DNA from: Treponema sp.
GTDB lineage: Bacteria > Spirochaetota > Spirochaetia > Treponematales > Treponemataceae
Reading direction: 5' to 3'
Length of the DNA stretch: 64,000 bases
Assembly (NCBI GenBank): GCA_024402475.1
Contig: JAKSTQ010000002.1
Location: forward strand, 62,001-126,000
Shown here: piece after piece, positions 16,551 to 24,855 of the stretch
Position numbering within the stretch: the stretch's first letter is position 1
Layout: every line of letters starts with the position of its first letter
Translations under genes and position numbers: made by a program
Notes under the pieces: model-generated
Seen by the model: the letters and a program-made list of their open reading frames with translations, nothing else
Database searches by the model: none
What the model was told of the DNA's origin: nothing

Positions 16551-18653
16551 ATGAAACCAATTCGTAATGAAGTATCTTGGGCATTTCTTGATGACTATCG
16601 TGGAAAGGTAAAAGGCTTTGATCAGAAATCACAGTGGCCGACTCTTCCTCAGGCAATTCACATTTCTCAGATGCGTTATCCTGACAGACCTTGTTTGGTT
16701 GACTTTGACGGACCTGACGGTTCAAAAAGAGTTTTCACTTATACAGAAGCATGGGAAAAAATTCAGACTGTTGCAAAATGGATGACACTTAACGGTGTTA
16801 AAAAGGGAAGCCATGTTGCAGTAAGCGGAAAGAACTCTCCTGAATGGGCAATCGCATACTTTGCTGCAATGCAGGCTGGTGCTGTTGCAATTCCTATGGA
16901 TTATGCACTTCATGACAATGAAATCATCAATCTGATGAAAACAGCAAAACCTGTTCTCTTCTTTGTTGATGAAGAAAAATATGCATTCTTCAAAAAGAAT
17001 CCTAACGGCGCAAAGATTTATTCTCTTTCTCCAAAATTTGAATCTGAATACATTCTTAACCTTAAACCTAAGAAAGAAGTTAAGGAACTTCCAGAAGTAA
17101 ATTACAAAGACCTTGCTGCCATTCTCTTTACATCTGGAACTACTGGTGTACCAAAAGGCGTAATGCTCAGCCACGAAAACCTCTGTTCAGACGGTTTTAT
17201 TGCTTTGCAGAACCTTATCATTTACGAAACAGATGTTTTCTATAACCTGCTTCCAATTCACCATGCATATACAATGCAGGCTGCTCTTATCGTTCCTCTT
17301 ATCTGCGGTTCTTCAATCGTATTCGGAAAGAGCATGGCTGTAACAAAACTTATGAAAGAACTTAAAGAAGGAAAAATCAGCGTAATGCTTGGTGTTCCAC
17401 TTCTTTACAATAAGCTCTTTACAGGCATCATGAAAAAGGTTGGAGAAAAAGGTGCTGCTGCAAAATTCCTTATCAATTCCCTCATGAACATCAGTTATGC
17501 AGTTCGTAAGGTTACAGGTAAGAATGTTGGTAAAAAGCTTCTTAAATCTATTCTCGAAGCTGCAAACCTTTCTACAGTACGCGTTGCAATTTGTGGCGGT
17601 GGTCCTCTCAGTGAAGGAATCTTCCGCGGATACAATGCAATGGGTATCGACTTTATTCAGGGATATGGTCTTACAGAAACTTCACCAATCATCACACTTA
17701 ACCCGATTGAACACTTTAAGGTTGAATCAGTTGGTATGGTATTCAAGGGTTGCGAAGAAGTTAAGATTATCAATCCAGATGAAGAAGGCGTTGGTGAAAT
17801 CGTAGTTAAAGGACCAATGGTAATGCAGGGTTACTACAACATGCCTGAAGAAACCGCTGCTATGTTTACAGAAGACGGATTCCTTAAGACTGGTGACCTT
17901 GGATGGATTGACGATGAACAGTATGTAATGCTTTCTGGCCGTGCAAAAAACCTTATCGTTACAGAAGGCGGAAAGAATGTTTATCCGGAAGAAATCGAAG
18001 ACTCATTCCAGCTTGAATCTGATGTTGAACAGATTATGGTTCGCGGTTACATTATGGATGCAACAAGTAAATCAGAAGGAATTGAAGCACTCATCTATCC
18101 TGCTGATGAATGTCTTAAAGCTCTTGGCGTAAAACGCGAAGAATCTGTTAAGTCTCCTGTTGTATTTGATGCAATTAAAGCAATCGTAGACAAGATCAAT
18201 AAGACTTTGCAGCCATATGCCCGCATTTCTAAGATTACAATTCTTGAAGAAGCTCTCGAAATGACTTCTACAAGAAAGATTAAGCGTAATAAGGTTGGTG
18301 CTAAAAAAGAAGAAGCTGCTGCAGAAAAAGCAGAAAAGAAACCTGCAGCTAAAAAAGCTCCTGCAAAGAAAGCTGCTCCAAAGGCAGAAAAGGCACCTGC
18401 TAAAACTGCTGCCAAGAAACCAGCTGCAAAAAAGACCGTAAAGGCCGCTGCAGAAAAAGCAGAAAAGAAACCTGCTGCTAAGAAAGCACCTGCAAAGAAG
18501 GCTGCTCCAAAAGCAGAAAAAGCTCCTGCAAAGAAAGCACCTGCAAAGAAAGCTCCGGCAAAAACTGCAGCAAAACCAGCAGCTAAAAAACCGGCTGCAA
18601 AAAAAGAAACTGCAGCTAAAAAGCCTGCAGCAAAGAAAACAACAAAAAAATAA
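16551..18653 (+). CDS. Long-chain acyl-CoA synthetase with histone-H1-like Lys/Ala/Pro tail
   Basis: The first 585 or so residues are an AMP-forming ligase. LFTSGTTGVPKGVMLSH is the P-loop motif, QGYGLTETSP the adenylate motif, and TGDLGWIDDEQYVMLSGR with KNLIVTEGGKNVYP the hinge and C-terminal signature. This is FadD-like activation of fatty acids to acyl-CoA. The last 115 residues are almost only Lys, Ala, Pro, Glu and Thr, in motifs like KKPAAKKAPAKKA, as in eukaryotic H1 or bacterial H1-like proteins. ATG 16551 is preferred over TTG 16548; GAGG lies 10 nt upstream. The tail has the same G+C and codon style as its surroundings. Confidence 0.9.
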   Translation: MKPIRNEVSWAFLDDYRGKVKGFDQKSQWPTLPQAIHISQMRYPDRPCLVDFDGPDGSKRVFTYTEAWEKIQTVAKWMTLNGVKKGSHVAVSGKNSPEWAIAYFAAMQAGAVAIPMDYALHDNEIINLMKTAKPVLFFVDEEKYAFFKKNPNGAKIYSLSPKFESEYILNLKPKKEVKELPEVNYKDLAAILFTSGTTGVPKGVMLSHENLCSDGFIALQNLIIYETDVFYNLLPIHHAYTMQAALIVPLICGSSIVFGKSMAVTKLMKELKEGKISVMLGVPLLYNKLFTGIMKKVGEKGAAAKFLINSLMNISYAVRKVTGKNVGKKLLKSILEAANLSTVRVAICGGGPLSEGIFRGYNAMGIDFIQGYGLTETSPIITLNPIEHFKVESVGMVFKGCEEVKIINPDEEGVGEIVVKGPMVMQGYYNMPEETAAMFTEDGFLKTGDLGWIDDEQYVMLSGRAKNLIVTEGGKNVYPEEIEDSFQLESDVEQIMVRGYIMDATSKSEGIEALIYPADECLKALGVKREESVKSPVVFDAIKAIVDKINKTLQPYARISKITILEEALEMTSTRKIKRNKVGAKKEEAAAEKAEKKPAAKKAPAKKAAPKAEKAPAKTAAKKPAAKKTVKAAAEKAEKKPAAKKAPAKKAAPKAEKAPAKKAPAKKAPAKTAAKPAAKKPAAKKETAAKKPAAKKTTKK
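18321..18650 (+). repeat. In-frame Lys/Ala/Pro repeat region
   Basis: A 28-codon block is present twice, at 18321-18404 and 18450-18533. The protein copies are identical, but the DNA copies differ at several third positions. Shorter KAPAKKA and KPAAKK units fill the rest of the region. Synonymous drift with conserved protein sequence suggests selection on composition. Confidence 0.85.
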
Positions 18654-18682
18654 CTGACTGAATTATAAGTCAGATAAAAAAG

Positions 18683-18716
18683 AAGGGCTGTCCTTACGGG
18701 CAGCCCTTTGTTTTTA
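18683..18716. terminator. Bidirectional terminator
   Basis: The stem AAGGGCTGTCC / GGGCAGCCCTT has one G-U pair and a TTAC loop, with T-rich tracts on both strands. It ends the acyl-CoA synthetase transcript and the convergent outer-membrane-protein operon. Confidence 0.88.
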
Positions 18717-18729
18717 TATAAGGTTTTGT

Positions 18730-19971
18730 TTACTGATAAAGATATCTGTAGTAGAAACCAAACATAAATGCATCATACTTTGTGTTGTTTGCATTTGTAA
18801 TTGCCTGATATTCAAAAGTTGCAGCAATTGTATGCTGGTTTGTAATATCAAAGGTAACTTCAGGACGAATATTAAAGATTGCTCCACCTGTCCAGGTATT
18901 GCAGATTGCATAAAGAGCCGGATGGTTTGTTCTGTCATGCCAGCGTTTGTCGTCTGCACCCCATGCACCGGAAACCCAGCATCCTACATGGAACTGTTTT
19001 GTAATATCAAACTGAACGCGTCCGCCTGTAAAGAAAGCGAATGTGTAGTTATTGTCAGAATAGAAAGTGAATCCTGCTTCAGGAGCAACTGTAAGGTTAA
19101 GCGGTTTGATTCTCCAGGTTACTGTAGCACCTGTACCGAATTTTCTGTCTGCTGCATTGTCATTACCAAGTCCGTTGTAAGCAAAGTAAGCATCAAGAAT
19201 AAAGTCAGAAGTAAAGCGTAATGTTGCTCCGGCGTAAAGGTTGCTGTTTCCGCGTCCGATTCCGTCGTAAGCAAAAGCAACTGTAAGCAGCTGGATTGGA
19301 GTGAATTCAATACCTGTATTTACCCAGAAGCCTTTTCCGTTTGAACCGTCTGCAATTGCAATTCCACCGTTAATCATTTTGTGGTCGTCGTATTTTGCAC
19401 CGATTGCTGTTTCTGCATAAGCGTTAGGGTAGTAGAGGAATCCTGAAACTGAATCGCCTCTTGGTGTTGTGTTACGAAGATCACCCTGTGTAACGTGAGA
19501 AGAAATTGCCCATTTTTTACCGCCTTTAGAAGGTGCGGCACCAACAGACCAGTCCAGAGTTGTTCCTGCACCAACATAGAAATTTGTAACAGGAGTCCAC
19601 AAAAAGTTTACATAGTAAGAAGAATTGTCCCACCAGCCTTTGTATGCATCAGCCTGATGAAGGAATGTGTAAGGTTTTTCATTAACAAGACGAACTGTTA
19701 CACCGTTAATGTCTCCGCGTCCGTCCCAGCCTGGCATCAAGCCCCATGAAATTCCGCCTTCAAGTGTGAATTTAGCGATGTCAACGCGGGCCTGGAGTGT
19801 ATCAACAAGACCGTACCAGGTAAAACCTGCTCTGTTATCATTTCTTGGGTCTCCTTCTGGAAGTCCCATTCCTGTCCAGAGTGTATTCTGAACAGTTACT
19901 TTTGGAAGAACCTGTGCACCTGCTGCAAAGGTCATTAAAGCAGTAACTGCTGCTGCGAGAATTTTTTTCAT
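18730..19971 (-). CDS. Putative outer-membrane beta-barrel protein
   Basis: The 413-residue protein has a short signal peptide cut near FAAGA-QVLP. After it, alternating aromatic and Gly-rich strands run to the aromatic C-terminal strand FGFYYRYLYQ, as expected for an outer-membrane barrel. I cannot name a family. AGAGG precedes the start, and the gene lies 15 nt after pyrE, probably in one transcript. Confidence 0.7.
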   Translation of the reverse strand: MKKILAAAVTALMTFAAGAQVLPKVTVQNTLWTGMGLPEGDPRNDNRAGFTWYGLVDTLQARVDIAKFTLEGGISWGLMPGWDGRGDINGVTVRLVNEKPYTFLHQADAYKGWWDNSSYYVNFLWTPVTNFYVGAGTTLDWSVGAAPSKGGKKWAISSHVTQGDLRNTTPRGDSVSGFLYYPNAYAETAIGAKYDDHKMINGGIAIADGSNGKGFWVNTGIEFTPIQLLTVAFAYDGIGRGNSNLYAGATLRFTSDFILDAYFAYNGLGNDNAADRKFGTGATVTWRIKPLNLTVAPEAGFTFYSDNNYTFAFFTGGRVQFDITKQFHVGCWVSGAWGADDKRWHDRTNHPALYAICNTWTGGAIFNIRPEVTFDITNQHTIAATFEYQAITNANNTKYDAFMFGFYYRYLYQ

Positions 19972-19986
19972 GTTTAAGCCTCTTTG

Positions 19987-20661
19987 TTATTTAGCGCCCC
20001 AGAGTTTGTAGTATTCATCCATCTGGGTTTTGATTTCATTTGTTATAAGACCTGATCCATCTTCTTTGTAAAGATATTCAATTACGTCTGCCATGGAAAC
20101 GATTGCGCGTGCAGGGAATCCGTACTTGTCTGTAATTGAATCCAGTGCTGATTTATTGCTGTCGCCGGCTTTTTCCATGCGGTTGAGGGAAACCATTTCT
20201 CCCACAACTTTTACATTAGCAGCACCTGTAACGATAGGGTATGTTTCTTCGATGGATTTTCCTGAAGTTGTTACATCTTCAATGATTACAACGCGGTCAC
20301 CGTCCTGAAGTTTGCTTCCTAAAAGGATTCCTGCATCTCCGCCGTGATCTTTTGCTTCTTTACGGTTTGAGCAGTAACGAACTTCTTTACCATAAAGCTG
20401 GCTGTATGCGATGCTTGCTGTAACTGCCAGAGGGATTCCTTTGTATGCCGGTCCAAAGAGAACATCAAAGTCATCACCAAAATTGTCATGAATAGCCTGA
20501 GCGTAATATTTGCCCAAAAGAGCAAGCTGGCTTCCTGTAACATAGGCGCCTGCATTCATAAAGAATGGAGACTGTCTTCCGCTTTTAAGAGTAAAGCTGC
20601 CGAATTTGAGTGCGTTGCAGCTTACCATAAAGTCAATGAATTCTTTCTTGTACTGTTCCAT
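19987..20661 (-). CDS. pyrE: Orotate phosphoribosyltransferase
   Basis: PyrE joins orotate and PRPP to give OMP in pyrimidine synthesis. The PRPP loop VVIIEDVTTSGKS is clear, as are FTLKSGRQSPFFMN at the N-terminus and LFGPAYKGIPLA. The 224-residue length is normal. No ribosome site is visible before the ATG; a TAAACT box preceded by TG ends 10 nt upstream and may be a near-leaderless promoter. No other pyr gene is nearby. Confidence 0.95.
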   Translation of the reverse strand: MEQYKKEFIDFMVSCNALKFGSFTLKSGRQSPFFMNAGAYVTGSQLALLGKYYAQAIHDNFGDDFDVLFGPAYKGIPLAVTASIAYSQLYGKEVRYCSNRKEAKDHGGDAGILLGSKLQDGDRVVIIEDVTTSGKSIEETYPIVTGAANVKVVGEMVSLNRMEKAGDSNKSALDSITDKYGFPARAIVSMADVIEYLYKEDGSGLITNEIKTQMDEYYKLWGAK

Positions 20662-20774
20662 AATATAGAGGAGTTTAACAAAAAAACGAATTCTGTGCTA
20701 TAGACTGAAGTTTTCGTCAAATTCTGCCGATATATTAATGATAAGGTGAAATCTTTTTTTTCAAGGTGAACTAT

Positions 20775-23285
20775 ATGAAACCCTTAATTGGTATACGAAG
20801 TCAGGACAACAAATTCATTTCTCTGCTTAATGGAGACGCATCATATCCAAAGGCGGTAATTGTTTATCGCGGCGATTTCAGTGATAAAGGAATTTCTGTT
20901 TTTGCATGCAGAATGAAAACTGCGACCGAACCTGAAAAAATTTATCGTATTGGAAATATCAGTGTTGCTTCTGAAAAACTTGAAAAAATTGCCAGCGGTC
21001 CTGAAGACATCGGTTCTGACAGACTTCCTGTAAAGATTGTTTCTTCCATGTCAAAAGGCGGAACCTTATGTATTAAACTGTACCTTGGAACTTCTTACGA
21101 GGCAGTCATGCTCAGTTCTTTTTATGTGAATATTATTGAAGAACTTGAAAAGAAGATGATCAATGAACACGAAGATGATGTTACCCGTTACGGTGATTTC
21201 GTAAAAAAAGATCCTGCAAATGCATTCCTTGTGCCGGAAGAAGATTTGACAGAAGGCGGTCGCGGACTTTTAAGAGAAGAAGTAATCGATACTGAACTTG
21301 AAGAACAGCTGAATAAACCTGAAAAATCTGTTTCAAAAAGGGTAGTGGATAAAATTCTGCCCGATGAAATTGAAAATAATAATCCTGATGAATATTTTGA
21401 ACTTGCGGACAGCATCAAGCGTACAAAAACAACAATCAGGGGAAAGCTGATTGGAATCATCTGTACAATCGTTGTTCTTGCGCTGGGCTCAGTTACATTC
21501 CTTGTTACAAAATATGTTTCAGAAGATGTAAAGCGCAGTGCAGAAACTACAGTGTTTGCAACAAACAGACAGTTGTGCGCTGACGTGGACAAGCAGTTGA
21601 AGCAGAGTGTCGAAAATGCAATGCTGCTTCTTGGACTTGAAAACACAGTCGGGAAAAATCAGGAAGAATATGACCGCGTTGTAAAATCAGTTCTTGATAG
21701 AGAAAAAAATCTCAAGGCTGTAATTGTTCCAGAAAAGAAAGCTCTTTACAGTGAAAAATATCTTAAAGACAATAACATTTCAAAAGACCAGTTAGACCGC
21801 ATAGTCAGAAACTGTATCAGTGGAATTACTGCTGCAAAATCGAACCGTTATTATATTAAGAATGTTTCTCCGGATTTAAAAACCGGATGTGCACTTATTG
21901 TTTTTGGAATTGACCGTAAAACTGCAGATGGAAAAGTTGAACGGGAACCGGTATTTGCATTTACAGATTTATCAGCAATCCGTGAATCTCTTTCTTCAAA
22001 TGAAATTTATTCATCATACATTGTAGAAGAATCCGGCGAAGTTTTGTGCAGCCCTGATATCAAGTTTACTCTTGACCGCACTCCAATGCGCAGTAATCCT
22101 ATTGTAAATGCTTTCTGTAAATCATCTGGTAACAGTGAACAGATTCAGTTTGAACATGACGGCAAAATTTATTACGGGGCATTCAGGACAGTAAGTATTG
22201 GCGGCGCCGGAGTGATTACGGTTGTTTCAAAGGATACAGTTCTTGGTGCTGTAGACAGAACAATGTGGCGCAATATTTATCTTACAATTGCAGTTCTTTC
22301 GATTGCGGTGCTGATCATCTGGTTCTTCTCAAGGACAATCAGTACTCCCATTAAAGCTTTGAGTGCAGCTGCCATAAAAATCAAGAACGGTGATTATGAT
22401 GTAAACATCAAGTCTCATACAAGTGATGAAGTCGGACTTTTGACAGAAAGCTTTGTTGACATGTCAAAAGGTCTTAAAGAAAGGGAACGCCTTAAGGATT
22501 CCTTTGGGCGTTTTACAAATAAGGAAATTGCAGAAAAAGCTGCCCGCGGTGAACTTGAACTTGGCGGAGAAAATCTTCGCGTTACAGTTTTCTTTAGTGA
22601 CATACGCGCATTCACTGCAATGTCTGAACAGCTTGAACCGTCAAAGGTCGTTGAATTCCTTAATTCATATATGACAAGAATGGTTAAGTGTGTAACAGAA
22701 TCCGGCGGCTTTGTTGATAAATATATCGGGGATGCAATTATGGCAACTTTTGGTGCACCGGTATCAAGCGGAACTCCAAAAGAAGATGCACTTAACAGTA
22801 TTCGTGCTGCATTAAAAATGCGTGCTGCTTTGATTGCATTCAATAAAGAACGGGAAGACGCAGGAGAAAAACCTGTCAGAATCGGCTGTGGTATTAACTC
22901 AGGTGAAGTTGTTGCCGGCCAGATCGGTTCAATAGAGCGAATGGAATATACTTGTATCGGCGATACCGTTAACCTTGCTTCAAGAACAGAAAGTCTTAAT
23001 AAACCTTTTGGAACAGATATCCTCATTACTGATAATACTTATCAGCTTGTTAAAGATAAGGTAATTGTAGAACCGATGCCTTCAGTTAAAGTTAAAGGCA
23101 AAGAGCATGAAATTAAAATGTATGCTGTAATCAATATGCCTGAAGAACTTGATATTCCTGGTGCTGGACCTGCAGGTTTTAAAAGCCTTGAACAGTTGAG
23201 AAATATCTTTGGTGTTGCAGCACCTGATTTAAGTGAAGTAGATACAAATGAAGAAGAGAAGAAGTACACGATTCAAGGCAACTGA
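20775..23285 (+). CDS. Membrane-bound class III adenylate cyclase
   Basis: The start at ATG 20775 (836 residues) has AAGGTG 6 nt upstream; an in-frame GTG at 20766 lies within that site. A cytoplasmic N-terminal part of about 220 residues precedes the first membrane helix (about 223-245). A large periplasmic sensor, a second helix near residue 505 and a HAMP domain (ISTPIKALSAAAIKIKNGDYD) follow. The cyclase domain has metal-binding Asp in FFSDIRAF (about 609) and DKYIGDAIMATFG (about 653), plus IGDTVNLASRTE. ATP to cAMP is the likely reaction. It overlaps the FecR gene by 38 nt. Confidence 0.92.
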   Translation: MKPLIGIRSQDNKFISLLNGDASYPKAVIVYRGDFSDKGISVFACRMKTATEPEKIYRIGNISVASEKLEKIASGPEDIGSDRLPVKIVSSMSKGGTLCIKLYLGTSYEAVMLSSFYVNIIEELEKKMINEHEDDVTRYGDFVKKDPANAFLVPEEDLTEGGRGLLREEVIDTELEEQLNKPEKSVSKRVVDKILPDEIENNNPDEYFELADSIKRTKTTIRGKLIGIICTIVVLALGSVTFLVTKYVSEDVKRSAETTVFATNRQLCADVDKQLKQSVENAMLLLGLENTVGKNQEEYDRVVKSVLDREKNLKAVIVPEKKALYSEKYLKDNNISKDQLDRIVRNCISGITAAKSNRYYIKNVSPDLKTGCALIVFGIDRKTADGKVEREPVFAFTDLSAIRESLSSNEIYSSYIVEESGEVLCSPDIKFTLDRTPMRSNPIVNAFCKSSGNSEQIQFEHDGKIYYGAFRTVSIGGAGVITVVSKDTVLGAVDRTMWRNIYLTIAVLSIAVLIIWFFSRTISTPIKALSAAAIKIKNGDYDVNIKSHTSDEVGLLTESFVDMSKGLKERERLKDSFGRFTNKEIAEKAARGELELGGENLRVTVFFSDIRAFTAMSEQLEPSKVVEFLNSYMTRMVKCVTESGGFVDKYIGDAIMATFGAPVSSGTPKEDALNSIRAALKMRAALIAFNKEREDAGEKPVRIGCGINSGEVVAGQIGSIERMEYTCIGDTVNLASRTESLNKPFGTDILITDNTYQLVKDKVIVEPMPSVKVKGKEHEIKMYAVINMPEELDIPGAGPAGFKSLEQLRNIFGVAAPDLSEVDTNEEEKKYTIQGN

Positions 23286-24855
23286 TTTAATAGTTGTTTT
23301 TGCAGCATTATTAGTTTTCTCATCTGCAGTTTATATCTTCTGGAAAGATTTAAATTCCCAGGGGAATTATTCAGGAGAACCTGTTGCTACAATCACTTTT
23401 AAGAAAAATCTAAGTCAGCGCCGCGTAAAAAATGAAATGATCTGGTATCGTGTCCGTAACGGCATGGATCTTTATGACGGCGATTATATCCGTGTTGAAG
23501 AAGGATCTCAGATTAAATTCAGTTTTAATGATGACGAAACTTTAGTTGACTTAAGTGAAAATACAATCATCCAGATTCAAAAACGGGATGACGGTTCTTA
23601 TGCAATGCTTAGTCTTGGTGCCGGTGAAATTTCCATTGATACAAGTGCATCAAAAAATAATTTCAGTATTGTGAATGAGAACGGAACAGAAATCAAGCTT
23701 GATAAAGGCGCTAAAATGTCTGTAAAGACCAGCGGTAACGGAAAGGTTGATTTTAAAGTTCATAGCGGAAGTGCAACTCTTATAAATACACAGACAGATT
23801 CTCAGTCGCACTTTAATGCAGGTGAAGAAATCAGCATGATCAATATGACTGATGCTGTTTTGCCAGATGCATTTATTATTGAAGAGCCGGCTGCAGAACC
23901 AGAGCCAGAACCGGAACCGGAAGTAAAAGAAGAACAGCCGGTTGTGCAGGAGCCGGAAGTTCCTGCTGTTAAAAAAACAGAAACAGTCAGAAAGCCAAAA
24001 ACTGACAGACCAGGAGCTGTTCAAAATAAGCCTGCCCGCCCTGAACCTGTTAAGCAGGAAGCAACCAAAACAGAACCAGTTCAAGTGCAGCCTGTTGCTG
24101 CCGAAGAAAATAAAGCTGAATCTCCAGAACCAGTTCCTGCTCCAGCTGAACAAAAACAGCCGGAACAAAAACCTGTTGTGCAGCAGGAAGTTAAATCAGC
24201 TGAACCAGAACCTCAGCCAGAGCCAGAACCTGCGCCACAGCCAGAGCCAGAACCTCAGCCACAACCTGTAACTCAGACTCAGGAATCACAGAAAACAGAA
24301 CCTGCGCCACAGCCTCAAAAAGATCCAGGTCCTGTTCCGGCAGAATCAGAACCTCAGCCAGTTCCAGAACCTGAAAAAGAAGAATCCGCTCCTGCTAAAA
24401 CTGAACCTGTAAAAGAAGAACAGAAACCAGCTCCGGAAGTTTCTCAGCCGGAACCAGTTCAGAAAAAGCCAGAGCCTCTTTTGATGCCAGTTCTTTTTGA
24501 ACCAAAAGCAAATACAATTTTTGGCGTTGATGATGTTCGCAATCATAAGAGCATCGTATTTGAATGGAAAGAAGTAGAAAACGCAACTGAATATGTTTTC
24601 AGACTTGTAAAAAAATCAGGAAGTCTTACTACGATTATTGTAGAAGAAAAAGTTTATGGTTTGCCGCGCTATGTGCTTAAGGATATTGCAACTTTAAGTA
24701 ACGGGGATTTTGTATGGTCTGTTACTGCAGTAAAGCGCGGAAAAGATCTTTCAATTGAACAGAAAAGTGCGACGGCAAGTTCTCAGTTTGAAATTCAGGT
24801 ACAGCTGCCGCAAAAAGTAAAAACTCAGGACACAGGAAGGCAGTATGGTGATTAA
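23248..24855 (+). CDS. FecR-domain protein with long Pro/Glu spacer
   Basis: The 535-residue protein has a Lys/Arg-rich cytoplasmic start and one membrane helix (12-32). A FecR-type beta domain follows (about 45-200: GMDLYDGDYIRVEEGSQIKF, LVDLSENTIIQI). About 200 residues of PEPEPE / QPEPEP and Lys repeats (215-415) come next, then a fibronectin-III-like module (IVFEWKEVENATEYVFRL). The layout suggests an inner-membrane anchor, a stiff periplasmic spacer like that of TonB, and a distal binding module. It begins inside the cyclase gene and overlaps the next gene by 11 nt, so the three are probably translated together. Confidence 0.82.
   Translation: MKKRRSTRFKATDLIVVFAALLVFSSAVYIFWKDLNSQGNYSGEPVATITFKKNLSQRRVKNEMIWYRVRNGMDLYDGDYIRVEEGSQIKFSFNDDETLVDLSENTIIQIQKRDDGSYAMLSLGAGEISIDTSASKNNFSIVNENGTEIKLDKGAKMSVKTSGNGKVDFKVHSGSATLINTQTDSQSHFNAGEEISMINMTDAVLPDAFIIEEPAAEPEPEPEPEVKEEQPVVQEPEVPAVKKTETVRKPKTDRPGAVQNKPARPEPVKQEATKTEPVQVQPVAAEENKAESPEPVPAPAEQKQPEQKPVVQQEVKSAEPEPQPEPEPAPQPEPEPQPQPVTQTQESQKTEPAPQPQKDPGPVPAESEPQPVPEPEKEESAPAKTEPVKEEQKPAPEVSQPEPVQKKPEPLLMPVLFEPKANTIFGVDDVRNHKSIVFEWKEVENATEYVFRLVKKSGSLTTIIVEEKVYGLPRYVLKDIATLSNGDFVWSVTAVKRGKDLSIEQKSATASSQFEIQVQLPQKVKTQDTGRQYGD

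Noticed and set aside
18321-18650. Minisatellite or mobile repeat in the acyl-CoA synthetase tail
   Set aside because: The repeat is kept at protein level with synonymous drift and stays in frame, so it is coding composition rather than a separate element.
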